A DNA stretch of 64,000 bases, from positions 20,653 through 84,652 of the forward strand of contig JAEUKK010000160.1 of NCBI GenBank assembly GCA_016792625.1, written 5' to 3'. This DNA is from Deltaproteobacteria bacterium (lineage in GTDB: Bacteria; Myxococcota_A; UBA796; UBA2385). The position numbers and the translations under genes are program-made. Every line of letters begins with the position of its first letter. Position 1 is the stretch's first letter. A model generated the notes under the pieces. The model was not told the origin of the DNA. It did no database searches and saw nothing but the letters and a program-made list of their open reading frames with translations. This document shows, piece after piece, positions 41,987-52,910 of this stretch.

Positions 41987-43408
41987 ATGAGCCACGTCGA
42001 CTATAACGAGCGCATCCCCAACAACGTCAACCTGAGCAGCGACAAGCGGCTGCAGCGGGCGCTCGAGACCTGGCAGCCCGCCTTCCTCGACTGGTGGGGC
42101 GGCGTCGGCCCGCAGGTCTTCGCCAAGAACGACGTGTACCTGCGCACCGCCGTCTCGACCGACGCCGGCGGCTGGGCGCAGTTTGGCTATGTGAAGATGC
42201 CCGAGTACCGCTGGGGCATCTTCTTGGCCGACCGCGAAGAGGGCCGGGTGATCCCCGCCGGTGACGAGGCCGGCAAGCCGGTCTGGCAAGAGGTGCCCGG
42301 CGAGCACCGCAACGCGCTCAAGCGCATCATCGTGGTGCAGGCTGACACCGAGCCGGCCAGCGTCGAGCAGCAGCGCTGGCTGGCCGCCACCGCGCCCAGC
42401 CTCTATGACTGCCGCAACCTCTTTCAGGTCAACGTCGAAGAGGCCCGCCACCTCTGGGCCATGGTCTATTTGCTGCAGGCCTATTTTGGCCGCGACGGCC
42501 GCGACGAGGCCGACGCCCTGCTGCAGCGGCGCAGCGGCGACGCCGACAGCCCGCGCATCCTCGACGCCTTCAACCAGCCCTGCGACGACTGGCTGACCTT
42601 CTTCGCCTTCACCTGTTTTACTGACCGCGACGGCAAGTACCAGCTCGGCTCGCTGGCCGAGAGCGCCTTTGACCCGCTGAGCCGCAGCTGCCGCTTCATG
42701 CTCACCGAAGAGGCCCACCACCTCTTTGTGGGCGAGACGGGCATGGAGCGCGTGATCCGCCGGGCGGCCCAGCTCGAAGCCAAGGACCCAAACGGTGACG
42801 CTCGGGCCCAGGGCGGCATCGATCTGTTGACCATCCAGAAGTGGATCAACTACTGGTTCGCCTACTGCCTCGACCTCTTCGGCAGCGAGCTGAGCACCAA
42901 CGCCGGCGACTGGTTCGCCGCGGGCTTGAAGGGCCGCTGGCGCGAGGCGCTGGACTACACCGACCACCAGGCCAAAGAGGGCCACCGCAGCCTGATGCAG
43001 GTCGTCGATGGGCGCCTCGTCGAGACCAGCGTGCCCCTGCGCGCGGCGATGAACGAGACCCTGCGCCAGGACTACGCCAAGGACCTCGAGCGGGTCTGCG
43101 CCGTCTGGAACCGCGCGCTCGAAGAAGAGGGCAGCGCGGTGCGCCTGCGCCTGCCGAGCACCCGCTTCTTCCGCCGCCAGGGCATCTACGCCGGCGCGCA
43201 CTTCACCCCCGAGGGCGCGCTGATCGACGCGGCCAGCTTCGCCGCGCTGCACGACCAGTGGCTGCCCACCGAGGCCGACCGGGCCTACGTGCGATCGCTG
43301 ATGAAGCCGGTCTACGGCCCGGGCGAGATGGCCAACTGGATCGCGCCGCCCCGCCGCGGGATCAACCGCCAGGGCGTCGACTTCGCCTACGTGCGCACCG
43401 ACGGCTGA
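41987..43408 (+). CDS. boxB: Benzoyl-CoA 2,3-epoxidase subunit B, copy 1
   Basis: 473 residues starting MSHVDYNERIPNNVNLSSDK. BoxB is the diiron oxygenase that epoxidises benzoyl-CoA together with the BoxA reductase. Diiron ligand motifs VNVEEARHLWAM and LTEEAHHLFVGE are intact, and DRDGKYQLGSLAESAFDPLSR is typical of the family. Compared with the second copy at 45331 it has EEARH where EEGRH occurs there. It is separated from boxC by 289 bp containing its own promoter. The reductase boxA is not in the window. Confidence 0.93.
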   Translation: MSHVDYNERIPNNVNLSSDKRLQRALETWQPAFLDWWGGVGPQVFAKNDVYLRTAVSTDAGGWAQFGYVKMPEYRWGIFLADREEGRVIPAGDEAGKPVWQEVPGEHRNALKRIIVVQADTEPASVEQQRWLAATAPSLYDCRNLFQVNVEEARHLWAMVYLLQAYFGRDGRDEADALLQRRSGDADSPRILDAFNQPCDDWLTFFAFTCFTDRDGKYQLGSLAESAFDPLSRSCRFMLTEEAHHLFVGETGMERVIRRAAQLEAKDPNGDARAQGGIDLLTIQKWINYWFAYCLDLFGSELSTNAGDWFAAGLKGRWREALDYTDHQAKEGHRSLMQVVDGRLVETSVPLRAAMNETLRQDYAKDLERVCAVWNRALEEEGSAVRLRLPSTRFFRRQGIYAGAHFTPEGALIDAASFAALHDQWLPTEADRAYVRSLMKPVYGPGEMANWIAPPRRGINRQGVDFAYVRTDG

Positions 43409-43555
43409 GCCCGCGCCGCCGACCCGCCAAAACCGCGGCGGGCCTCAGGCCCACCGCCCCCACCGCCGCCAGGCCCACCCTGGCGGCGTTCTCGTACAGG
43501 GGGACCGAAGCGGACCCCGCCCTGGGCGCCCGGCAAGTGACGCGACGACACGCAC

Positions 43556-43606
43556 TATAATGCCGATATTTACGCTTGCTTCGCTGACGGAGCGCAGTAT
43601 ACTGCG
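43556..43606 (+). promoter_or_regulatory. boxC promoter region with palindromic operator
   Basis: A perfect TATAAT is at 43556-43561. A second promoter, TTGCTT (43576-43581), 16-bp spacer, TATACT (43598-43603), overlaps a perfect 14-bp palindrome CGCAGTATACTGCG (43593-43606). The palindrome is in the right place for a repressor and differs from the TGCA-N6-TGCA site of boxR. Low GC for this genome. Confidence 0.65.
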
Positions 43607-43697
43607 AACAAGAGCCCGAGGCGGCGCGACCGCGGCCCCCAACCTGATCCCGATCACACCCCGATCCTGACCCGATCCCGACCCGTTGGAGCACCCC

Positions 43698-45329
<1,632 letters not shown>

Positions 45330-45330
45330 G

Positions 45331-46749
45331 ATGTCCATCAACTACGACGAGCGCATCCCGAACAACGTCGACCTGTCCAGCGACAAGCGCCTGCAGAAGG
45401 CCCTTGAGAAGTGGCAGCCCGCCTTCCTTGACTGGTGGCAGGCGGTCGGCCCGCAGGTGTTCAAGACCGACGAGGTCTACCTGCGCACGGCCATCTCGAC
45501 CGACCCGGGGGGCTGGTCGCAGTTCGGGCACGTGCGCATGCCCGATTATCGTTGGGGTATCTTCCTGGCCTCGCCCGAAGAGAACCGGGTCATCCCCGGG
45601 GGCGATCACGCGGGCAAGCCCGTGTGGCAAGAGGTGCCCGGCGAGCACCGCAACGCGCTCAAGCGCATCATTGTGGTGCAGGCCGACACCGAGCCGGCCA
45701 GCGTCGAGCAGCAGGCCTACCTCGCCTCGACCGCGCCCAGCCTCTATGACTGCCGCAACCTCTTCCAGGTCAACGTCGAAGAGGGCCGCCACCTCTGGGC
45801 GATGGTCTATCTGCTGCACGCGCACTTCGGCCGCGATGGCCGCGAAGAGGCCGACGCCCTGCTGCAGCGCCGCAGCGGCAACGCCGACAGCCCGCGCATC
45901 CTCGACGCGTTCAACCAGCCCTGCACCGACTGGCTGACCTTCTTCGCGTTTACGACCTTCACCGACCGTGACGGCAAGTACCAGCTCGGCTCGCTGGCCG
46001 AGAGCGCCTTTGACCCGCTCAGCCGCACCTGCCGCTTCATGCTCACCGAAGAGGCCCACCACATGTTCGTGGGCGAAACGGGCATCGAGCGTGTGCTCGA
46101 GCGCACGGTCGAGCTGACCCGCCAGAGCAAGAACGGCGACCCGCGCGAGCTCGGCGGCATCGACTTCCAGACCGTGCAGAAGTGGGTGAACCACTGGTAC
46201 ACCTACTCCCTCGATCTGTTCGGCGCCGAGGTCAGCACCAACGCGGCCGACTACTTCGCCGCGGGCATCAAGGGCCGCTGGCAAGAGGCGGGCAAGCACA
46301 CCGAGCACAGCGCGCTCAACCAGTTCAAAAACGTGATGCACATCGAAGACGGGCGCCTGGTCGCCCGCGAGATCGCCCTGCGCAACGCCATGAACGAAGA
46401 GCTGCGCGAAGAGTACATCGCCGACTGCGAGCGCGTGGTCAAGAAGTGGAACGCGACCCTCGAGCGCATGGACTTTGACGGCCGCATCACCCTGCCCGAC
46501 CGGCGCTTCCACCGCCGCCAGGGTCTGTACGCCGGCCACACCTTCAACCCCGCGGGCGAGCTCATCTCCCCCATGGAGTTTGAGGCCAAGCGCGCTGAGT
46601 GGCTGCCCACCGATGCCGACCGGGCCTACGTCCAGAGCCTGATGAAGCCGGTCCATACCCCCGGCCAGATGGCGAGCTGGATCGCCGCGCCCAAGCGCGG
46701 CATCAACCGCCAGCCGGTCGAGTACGAGTACGTGCGCACCGACGGCTGA
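45331..46749 (+). CDS. boxB: Benzoyl-CoA 2,3-epoxidase subunit B, copy 2
   Basis: 472 residues, MSINYDERIPNNVDLSSDK. Diiron motifs VNVEEGRHLWAM and LTEEAHHMFVGE are canonical. It is about as long as copy 1, colinear throughout and clearly paralogous, with most differences in the surface-exposed C-terminal third (FRAKR/EFEAK region). Having two boxB genes flanking boxC is unusual; most box clusters have one. Either copy could be specialised for a substituted benzoyl-CoA, or they may form mixed oxygenases. It ends just before a hairpin terminator. Confidence 0.93.
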   Translation: MSINYDERIPNNVDLSSDKRLQKALEKWQPAFLDWWQAVGPQVFKTDEVYLRTAISTDPGGWSQFGHVRMPDYRWGIFLASPEENRVIPGGDHAGKPVWQEVPGEHRNALKRIIVVQADTEPASVEQQAYLASTAPSLYDCRNLFQVNVEEGRHLWAMVYLLHAHFGRDGREEADALLQRRSGNADSPRILDAFNQPCTDWLTFFAFTTFTDRDGKYQLGSLAESAFDPLSRTCRFMLTEEAHHMFVGETGIERVLERTVELTRQSKNGDPRELGGIDFQTVQKWVNHWYTYSLDLFGAEVSTNAADYFAAGIKGRWQEAGKHTEHSALNQFKNVMHIEDGRLVAREIALRNAMNEELREEYIADCERVVKKWNATLERMDFDGRITLPDRRFHRRQGLYAGHTFNPAGELISPMEFEAKRAEWLPTDADRAYVQSLMKPVHTPGQMASWIAAPKRGINRQPVEYEYVRTDG

Positions 46750-46751
46750 GG

Positions 46752-47306
46752 TCAGGGGGCGCGCGACAGACCACCAGGTCTGTCGACCACCCTCCACCGA
46801 CCGACCCCACCGCCCGGCGGGCCCCTCAGCGGGGGCCGTCGGGCGGTCGGCGTTTGGGGTGTGGCCCGTGCGACACCGCGCGCACGACGCGAGAGACCCG
46901 GGAGAGCCGGGCGCCCCGCCGGCCTGCGGCCGTCGGCGGCGCTCCTGCGCGCTCGGCGCGACGCGCCTCGGCCGCGGGGCGCGGCCGCCGCTGCGCGGCG
47001 CGCTCCGGCCCGCCTGGCGCGCGCGAGGCGGGGGTCAGGGTCAGCCCGCCTTCCCCCGTTCAGCCGGTGCAGGATCGCCCCGCCCGCCGCCCCGAGCAGC
47101 GCCCCGGCCAGCGCACCGCACAGCGGCCCGCCGATGACCCGGCCCACGAGCTGCCCTTGTTCAAAAGGTGGCAGCGCGCCGTAGCTGCCCGCCGCAGAGA
47201 GCGCGTGGACGATGCCGGGCAGCGAGACGAGCAGGCTGAGCCCGCCGCAGCCCAAGGCGCAGAGGCCCGCGCCCAGGGCGACGGTCAAGAGGGGGGAGCG
47301 CGCCAC
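46752..47306 (-). CDS. Small glycine-rich membrane protein with repeat-derived C-terminus
   Basis: 184 residues from a GTG at 47306 with GGAGG 4 bp upstream. Residues 6-28 (LLTVALGAGLCALGCGGLSLL) and about 58-80 (GGPLCGALAGALLGAAGGAIL) are two hydrophobic, glycine-zipper-like helices. After HRLNGG the frame runs through a family A repeat and gives Arg/Ala-rich text to the stop at 46752, three bases from the boxB stop. The natural protein probably ended near residue 85; the repeat insertion removed the original stop. Function unknown. Confidence 0.5.
   Translation of the reverse strand: MARSPLLTVALGAGLCALGCGGLSLLVSLPGIVHALSAAGSYGALPPFEQGQLVGRVIGGPLCGALAGALLGAAGGAILHRLNGGRRADPDPRLARARRAGARRAAAAAPRGRGASRRARRSAADGRRPAGRPALPGLSRRARGVARATPQTPTARRPPLRGPPGGGVGRWRVVDRPGGLSRAP
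46765..46784 (+). terminator. Hairpin terminator after the boxC-boxB operon
   Basis: GACAGACC-ACCA-GGTCTGTC, a perfect 8-bp stem with 4-nt loop 15 bp after the boxB stop. No U-tract follows; a larger GC dyad (CCGCCCGGCGGG with partner near 46830-46850) comes next. Confidence 0.6.
46919..47034 (-). repeat. Intergenic repeat family A, copy 4
   Basis: GGGCGCCCCGCCGGCCTGCG onward, closest to copy 1 at 9631. It lies inside the 3' part of the minus-strand membrane gene and appears to have extended its reading frame. Confidence 0.72.
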
Positions 47307-47484
47307 GGGGCCTCCAGCGGTGGGCGCGGTCCCATCACATGGCCGCGCGCCGCGACCAAGGGCCCGGGCGGGGGCGGGTTTCGTGCGGGCCGGTGGGCGC
47401 CTCTTCAAACCCGCGCGCCGCCCGCCGGGGGCGTTGCGGGGGGCGGCCAGCCCCCCGCCCACATCCTCCCCGGTGGTGATCGGC

Positions 47485-48222
47485 TCAGTCGGTGAAGCCC
47501 AGGTCGACCTCCTCGAGGTCGGTGGCGTAGAGCACCCGGCCGTCTGGGCCGTCGAAGGGCACGTTCTCGGCGCCCACCACCCAGCGCAGGCTGCTGGTCG
47601 TCTCGCTGGCTGGGGCCACCGGTTCGAGCACACCCGCGTCGTTTTGGCGCAGCACGGTCGGGCCCAGGCCCTCCCAGTCGGCGGCCACCGCGTAGACCTG
47701 CGCCTCGGTGTCGGGCCGGCTGTCGCAGCCGCCGCTGCCGGTGCGCTCGAAGATGGTCCAGGTCACGGTGAAGTCGTAGAGGCAGTCGGCGCAGTCGGTC
47801 GCCGCCGGGCTGAGCTCGCCCTGCCAGCTCGCCGTGCTCATCACCTCGCTCGGCGTCTCGCTCTCGGCCCAGGCGCAGCCGCGGGTGCCCCGCCCCTCGC
47901 GGTCGGGCGGGTCAACCACGCCGCCGTCCGACCCGTCGCTGCCGTCCGACCCGTCGCTACCGTCCGACCCGTCGCTGCCGTCGCCGCCGTCCATCGAGCC
48001 GTCACTGCCGCCGTCGGCCCCGTCCGCCGCGCCGTCATCGCCCTCTTCGCCGTCTTGGCCGCCGACCTTGTCGCTGTCGACGCAGCCGCCGAGCAGGCCC
48101 GCCACGCCCACGAGCAGGGCGCCCCGCGCCCCCGTCGCCGCCCACCAGCCCGCGGCCCAGGCCGCCAGCCCGCCCGCCGCACCGCACCCCGCCGCACCGC
48201 CCCCCGCCGCACCCACGCCCAT
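47485..48222 (-). CDS. Acidic-linker lipoprotein with Cys-containing domain
   Basis: 245 residues; ATG at 48222 follows GGGGAGGATCAGG. Long N-terminal segment, then lipobox VAGLLGGC near residue 50. A Gly/Asp/Ser linker includes five DGSDG-type units (15-bp DNA repeat at about 47920-47985). The C-terminal 140 residues carry RGCAWAESET, DCADCLYDFTVTWTIF and GGCDSR cysteines and end EEVDLGFTD. The same plan (lipobox, DG linker, small Cys domain) is repeated at 52003 and 55205, so these form a paralogous surface lipoprotein family. Function unknown. Confidence 0.7.
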   Translation of the reverse strand: MGVGAAGGGAAGCGAAGGLAAWAAGWWAATGARGALLVGVAGLLGGCVDSDKVGGQDGEEGDDGAADGADGGSDGSMDGGDGSDGSDGSDGSDGSDGSDGGVVDPPDREGRGTRGCAWAESETPSEVMSTASWQGELSPAATDCADCLYDFTVTWTIFERTGSGGCDSRPDTEAQVYAVAADWEGLGPTVLRQNDAGVLEPVAPASETTSSLRWVVGAENVPFDGPDGRVLYATDLEEVDLGFTD

Positions 48223-48369
48223 CCTGATCCTCCCCGCTGGGCCGCGCCCCGCCGCCCCCAGCCTGTCCGACCGACGGCCCGCCGTCCACCGCCGCGGGGC
48301 CCCGGGCCTCGGCTCGTGCGCACGCCAGCGTGCAGCCCCGCAATAGGCCAGCGCCCGCCAGGAGCCCCC

Positions 48370-49560
48370 ATGCCCCGCGCCCGCCTGCCCGCCGCCCCGC
48401 GCCCCGCGGGGGCCACCCGCGCTGAAGATGGCCCGCCTGAGATGATCCTCGACGGGGAACAGGCCGAGGCGCGCGCCGCGCCGGCGGGGCAGACCGAGGC
48501 CGCGCCCGCCGAAGATGAGCTGCCCTTCACCGCGCTCGCCCGCGAGCTGCTGGTCGCCGCCCGCGGCCGCCGCAGCCAAGCCGCCTGGTCCAAGCGCCTC
48601 GGCTACCGCAGCAATGTGGCCTGGGCCTGGGAGCAGGGCCGCCGCTGGCCCACCGCCGCCGAGGCCCTGCGCGCCTGCGCCGCCGCCGGCGTCGATCTGC
48701 CCGCCGCGCTCACCCGCTTTTATGGGCGCCGGCCCGCCTGGCTGGACGGGCACGACCCGACCACCACCGCCGGCGTGGCCGCCCTGCTCGAAGATCTGCG
48801 CGGCAACGTCAGCCTCACCGATCTGGCCCGGCGGGCGGGCGCCTCGCGCTTCAGCCTGAGCCGCTGGCTCGCCGGCCTCACCGAGCCGAAGCTGCCCGAC
48901 TTTTTGCGGCTGGTGCAGGCGGCCAGCCTGCGCGCGGTCGACCTGATCGCCGTGCTCGCCGACCCGGCCACCCTGCCGATCGCCGGGCCGCTGCACGCCC
49001 GCCTCGACCTGCACCGCCGCGCCGCCGCCGAGGCGCCTTGGCTGCAGGCCGTGGTGCACGGGCTCGAGCTCACCGAGTACCGCGCCCTGCCCGGGCACCA
49101 AGTGGGCTGGCTGAGCGCCCGACTCGACCTGCCGCCCGGCGAAGAGGACCGCTGCATCGCCCTTCTCAGCGACGCGGGGCGGATTCGCTGGCGGGCCGGC
49201 CGCTGGGAGGCCCACGAGGTCATGGTCGACACCCGCCCGCGCCCCGAGGTCGGCCGGGCGCTCAAGGCCCACTGGGCCCGGGTCGGCGCCGACTACGCGC
49301 TCGCGGGCAAACCCGGACAGTTCTCCTACAACGTGTTCTCGGTGAGTACGGCCGACTTTGAGCGCATCCGCGCCGCGCACCTCGACTACTTTCGCCTGCT
49401 GCGCAGCATCGTCAGCGCCTCGCAGCCCGAAGAGATCGTGGCGGTCGCCAATGTCCAGCTCTTCGCCTTGGCGCCCGCGCCGCCCGATCCGCCGCCGCCC
49501 GCCGCCCCGGGGCGTGCCCGCCGCGGCCCGGCGCCGCCGCGATCTTCGGGCCCAGGTTGA
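48370..49560 (+). CDS. TIGR02147/DUF4423-type regulator with two HTH segments
   Basis: 396 residues from ATG at 48370 (GGAGCC upstream). Two HTH-like segments are seen at about 65-110 (SQAAWSKRLGYRSNVAWAWE) and about 150-190 (SLTDLARRAGASRFSLSRWL). The C-terminal half has the DUF4423 features TEYRALPGHQVGWLSARL, LLSDAGRIRWRAGRWEA and FSVSTADFERIRAAHLDYF. This family is common in myxobacteria and predicted to be transcriptional regulators. The Pro-rich tail is low complexity. It is divergent from the lipoprotein (147-bp spacer) with no obvious operator. Confidence 0.72.
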   Translation: MPRARLPAAPRPAGATRAEDGPPEMILDGEQAEARAAPAGQTEAAPAEDELPFTALARELLVAARGRRSQAAWSKRLGYRSNVAWAWEQGRRWPTAAEALRACAAAGVDLPAALTRFYGRRPAWLDGHDPTTTAGVAALLEDLRGNVSLTDLARRAGASRFSLSRWLAGLTEPKLPDFLRLVQAASLRAVDLIAVLADPATLPIAGPLHARLDLHRRAAAEAPWLQAVVHGLELTEYRALPGHQVGWLSARLDLPPGEEDRCIALLSDAGRIRWRAGRWEAHEVMVDTRPRPEVGRALKAHWARVGADYALAGKPGQFSYNVFSVSTADFERIRAAHLDYFRLLRSIVSASQPEEIVAVANVQLFALAPAPPDPPPPAAPGRARRGPAPPRSSGPG

Positions 49561-49631
49561 CGTGCTGCGCACCATCCTCGGGCTCCGAGGCCGGCGATCC
49601 GGGTCGCTGCGGCACGGCGCCGCACCTGTGG

Positions 49632-49637
49632 TAGCGT
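49632..49637 (+). promoter_or_regulatory. Probable -10 box TAGCGT
   Basis: CTGTGGTAGCGTTCCG lies 70 bp before the ATG at 49708 and shares GTGGTAGCGT with the box at 13391. Confidence 0.45.
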
Positions 49638-49707
49638 TCCGCGCCTGCTCTGCCCGCCCTTCAGCCTCGCGGCGCCGCCCCCTCGACGCCCCCCGGAGGA
49701 TCTGCCG

Positions 49708-51912
49708 ATGTCCACCCCCCCAGGGTCTCCCCAACCGGTCGCGCCGCTGCGCGCCCGCCTCTCCCTCCGCGCTGCGCTGGGCGGCCTGGCCGTGATCCTC
49801 GGCTTGGCCACCCTGCCGGCCGCCGTGCACGCGGCTTGGCCCGATGGCTACGAGGGCCGCGTCGCCCACATGAACGCGCTGCGCCAAGACTTCGCCTACA
49901 CGGGGGTCTCGCTCGAGAACGCCGCCCAGAAGGCGCTCTACGACAAGGCCTGCCAGCTCAAGTCCTCGACGGCCTGCAGCTACGCGAGCTGGTTCGGCCC
50001 GAGCGGCGGCGATCTGCAGAAGGCGGCCGACTTCTACAGCCCGAAGTGCAACAGCGGCGATCCCCAGGCCTGCACGCTGGTGGCGATCAGCCTCACCCGC
50101 GACGACAACAACAACTTCCAGGCCAAAGACGCCCGCCGCGCCTTCTCGCTCTACGAGAAGACCTGCACCACCAAGGCCTATGCGCCGGCCTGCGCGGGCA
50201 TGGCCGAGCTGATGATGCGCGGCCAAGGCACGAGCAAAGATTACACGAGCGCGCTCAAGCGGGCTGAAGAGGCCTGCAAGGCCGAAGACCCCTACGGCTG
50301 CCACCTCGCCGGCGAGATCTACCTCGGCGGCCTGGGCACCAAGGTCGACACCGTCAAGGCGCTGAGCAACTTCAAAAACGCGTGTAAGGGCAGCGTGCCC
50401 CACGCTTGTTTGCAGGCCGCGGTGGTCGAGGCCCAGTCGGGCGCGGCCAAAGACCCGGCCAAGGCCATTGCGACCTTCACCAAGTTCTGCGAACAAGACA
50501 AGTTCACCGCCGCCTGCTACCAGCTGGCCAAAGCCTACGAAGATGGCCGGCTTGTCGAGCGCAGCTACGAGAAGGCCGAGGGTTACTACAAGAAGACCTG
50601 CGATGTCGGCGACATCGAGGGCTGCTTTGGCTTGGCCCGCCTCTACGAAGACGGCAAGGTCGAGAGCGCGGCCGGCGCCGAGCAGGCGGTCAGCATCTAC
50701 GACAAGGCCTGCAACGCCGGGAACAACGACGCCTGCGCCCGTCTGGGCCGCCTGTACATCAAGGGCAAGGGCGTGGCCAAGGATGTGCAGGTGGGCGTTG
50801 GCTTCATCAACCGCGCCTGCGAGGCCAAAGACGCCGACTCGTGCGATGTGTTGGGCCAGCTCTATGAGTCGGGCAACGGCGTCGACATGAACCTGACCAA
50901 GGCCGGCGAGTACTACGACCAGGCCTGCAAGGCGGGCATCGGCCGCGCCTGCTTCCACTTGGCCAAGCTCTACCAGCTGGGCAAGGGCGTCAACCAAGAC
51001 CTCACCACCGCCGGCAAGCTCTTCGACAAGGCCTGCGCCAGCGGCCACGGCGCCAGCTGCAGCAAGCTCGCCGCCGGGTACATGAGCGGCGAGGGTGTGC
51101 CCAAGGACCTCAAGAAGGCCGCCGAGCTGCTCGACAAGGGCTGCACCAGCGGCGATGGCGACGGCTGCGTCAAGCTCGGCGGCATGTACGCCGAGGGCAA
51201 GGGCGTCACCAAAGACCTCGCGAAGTCTTCGGGCTACTACGACACCGCCTGCCGCAACGAGAGCGGCATGGGCTGCTACTACCTCGCCAAGGCCTACGAG
51301 AAGGGCGAGGGCGTGCAGCAAGACTTCAAGATGGCCGTCCAGGCCTACAAAGACGGCTGCCGCGTCAAGTACGAGCAGGCCTGCACCGAGGGCGGCACGG
51401 TGATGTTCCAGGCCAAGTTCCAAGAGATCTTGGACCGCGCTTGGGAGTCCAAGATCTGCCAAGTCTGGACGATCGTGCCCGGCAAAGACGACAGCACCAA
51501 GCTCGTGGCGGATGTGCGCGGCGACCAGTTCAACCTGCTCGAAGGGCCGTTCAAAGGCCAGACCCTGGCCCCCCAGAAGGTCGGCGTCGACTTCGAGAAG
51601 GAGAAGAAGTTCCGCGGCATCACCAAGTGGGCCGTGCCCGGCCCCAACGGCCCGGTCAACTTCCGCCACTTTGACGTGTGGGACAGCGAAGACGACCCGA
51701 TCGACGCCTTCCCCGGCGACCTGTCCCGCTCGCCCGACCGCCAGGGCGCGACCAACCTCGTCTACAACCGCGGCGAAGAGGTCGTGCAGCGCAACGCCGA
51801 GCCCGACAAGTGTGTGTTCCCGAACAAGGCGCCGATGTTGACCACCGAGCACTGCAGCGAGCTGCAGGCCCTGCTCGCCGCCCAGCTCGTGAGCACCTGC
51901 AAGGGCGAGTAG
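49708..51912 (+). CDS. Secreted Sel1-repeat, cysteine-rich protein
   Basis: 734 residues, ATG at 49708. Signal peptide LSLRAALGGLAVILGLATLPAA, cleavage near AVHA. About a dozen tandem 36-residue Sel1-like repeats follow, each with paired cysteines (YDKACQLKSSTACSYA, YEKTCTTKAYAPACAGMAEL), as in Helicobacter cysteine-rich proteins, which are disulphide-locked helical hairpins. The last 190 residues (IVPGKDDSTKLVADVRGDQF) form an unrecognised globular domain. Probable periplasmic scaffold. Its -10-like box is 70 bp upstream. Confidence 0.82.
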   Translation: MSTPPGSPQPVAPLRARLSLRAALGGLAVILGLATLPAAVHAAWPDGYEGRVAHMNALRQDFAYTGVSLENAAQKALYDKACQLKSSTACSYASWFGPSGGDLQKAADFYSPKCNSGDPQACTLVAISLTRDDNNNFQAKDARRAFSLYEKTCTTKAYAPACAGMAELMMRGQGTSKDYTSALKRAEEACKAEDPYGCHLAGEIYLGGLGTKVDTVKALSNFKNACKGSVPHACLQAAVVEAQSGAAKDPAKAIATFTKFCEQDKFTAACYQLAKAYEDGRLVERSYEKAEGYYKKTCDVGDIEGCFGLARLYEDGKVESAAGAEQAVSIYDKACNAGNNDACARLGRLYIKGKGVAKDVQVGVGFINRACEAKDADSCDVLGQLYESGNGVDMNLTKAGEYYDQACKAGIGRACFHLAKLYQLGKGVNQDLTTAGKLFDKACASGHGASCSKLAAGYMSGEGVPKDLKKAAELLDKGCTSGDGDGCVKLGGMYAEGKGVTKDLAKSSGYYDTACRNESGMGCYYLAKAYEKGEGVQQDFKMAVQAYKDGCRVKYEQACTEGGTVMFQAKFQEILDRAWESKICQVWTIVPGKDDSTKLVADVRGDQFNLLEGPFKGQTLAPQKVGVDFEKEKKFRGITKWAVPGPNGPVNFRHFDVWDSEDDPIDAFPGDLSRSPDRQGATNLVYNRGEEVVQRNAEPDKCVFPNKAPMLTTEHCSELQALLAAQLVSTCKGE

Positions 51913-52002
51913 GCCGCCGCGCGGTCGGCCCCGGGCCGACCCACCTTGGGCCGTGCGCAGCCGCGCGCGGCCCTGCCTTTTGGTAGCAGCCTCGCGGCAA
52001 GC

Positions 52003-52755
52003 TCAGCGCAGGGTGCGCTCGGCCTCGAGGCTGTGGCGCTCGGCGTCGCCAAAGGAGATCGAGAAGGCCCAGTCGCCCGCAGAGAGAGCGCCCAGCGACT
52101 CGGTGCCCTGGATGTAGTCGCCCGGCGCGATCTCGATCGTGGTGACCGAGCCGTCGCTGCCGCCCGCCCAGCCCATGCCCGAGCCATCCGGGCCCTCAAC
52201 CGAGCCGCCCGAGATGACCATGCCGCCGTCGAGGCTGACGGTCAGCGGCTCGTCGCAGGGGTTGACGATGGCGCCGCCGAGCCAGATCGTGCCGGCCTCG
52301 CAGTCGTCGACGCAGGGCCTCGCGCCCATGTCAATGACGTGCAGCTGGAAGTCGAGCCCACCTTCGCAGCTCACCCCCAAGTCGGGCTCCCAGACCGGGG
52401 TCGGGGTGACCTCGCCGTCCGACCCGCCATCCCAGCCGTCATCGCTCGACCCGTCATCGTCGCCGTCCACGCTGCCCGTGCCGCCGCCCGTGGTGCCCCC
52501 CTCGTCGAGACCACCGTCGCTGGCGCCATCCCCACCGTCGGCGCCCTCACCGCCGTCTGCGGTGCCATCCGCGCCATCCGCGCCATCTGCGCCGTCGGCG
52601 CCCTCACCGCCGTCGCCGGCGCCGCCGTCGTAAAAGCCGCCGTCATCGCCGCTCGCCGACTGCTGCTCTTTGTCGCCGCAGGCCGCGGCGAGGCTCAGCA
52701 CCAGCCCCGCGCCCACACACCACACCACCGCTGCCACGCCCTCGCCTCGCTCCAT
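52003..52755 (-). CDS. Acidic-linker lipoprotein
   Basis: 250 residues, ATG at 52755 after GAGGAGCGT. Lipobox SLAAACG, then a long Gly/Asp/Ala linker (GADGADGADGADGTADGG). A C-terminal domain of about 130 residues with three Cys pairs follows (VSCEGGLDFQLHVIDMGA, PCVDDCEAGT, VNPCDEPLTVS); the strand pattern is immunoglobulin-like and its end reads ISFGDAERHSLEAERTLR. It belongs to the same lipoprotein type as 47485 and 55205. It is divergent from the S46 peptidase gene with 155 bp between starts. Confidence 0.72.
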   Translation of the reverse strand: MERGEGVAAVVWCVGAGLVLSLAAACGDKEQQSASGDDGGFYDGGAGDGGEGADGADGADGADGTADGGEGADGGDGASDGGLDEGGTTGGGTGSVDGDDDGSSDDGWDGGSDGEVTPTPVWEPDLGVSCEGGLDFQLHVIDMGARPCVDDCEAGTIWLGGAIVNPCDEPLTVSLDGGMVISGGSVEGPDGSGMGWAGGSDGSVTTIEIAPGDYIQGTESLGALSAGDWAFSISFGDAERHSLEAERTLR

Positions 52756-52888
52756 ACGCTCCTCCCCGGCGAGGCCCGGCGGGGCCCGCGCGCCGCGGCC
52801 ATCCTGCCGCGCCCGACCGCCGCCCGCCACGGGGGCCGGCGTTGACAAGAACAGCACAGGCCGGCGCCCGCCGCGGCCCGGCCTGGGG

Positions 52889-52894
52889 TAGCGT
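52889..52894 (+). promoter_or_regulatory. Probable -10 box TAGCGT
   Basis: CTGGGGTAGCGTGCG lies 16 bp before the ATG at 52911, giving a very short leader that begins near the GGAGGA ribosome site. A TTGACA at 52843 is too far to be its -35. Confidence 0.5.
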
Positions 52895-52910
52895 GCGCCC
52901 GTTTGGAGGA

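Noticed and set aside
46765..46850. Riboswitch after the box operon
   Set aside because: The dyads are simple hairpins after a stop codon and fit a terminator; no aptamer-like conservation was recognised.
52843..52848. TTGACA as -35 for the S46 peptidase promoter
   Set aside because: The distance to the TAGCGT box is about 40 bp, far too long for a sigma-70 spacer.
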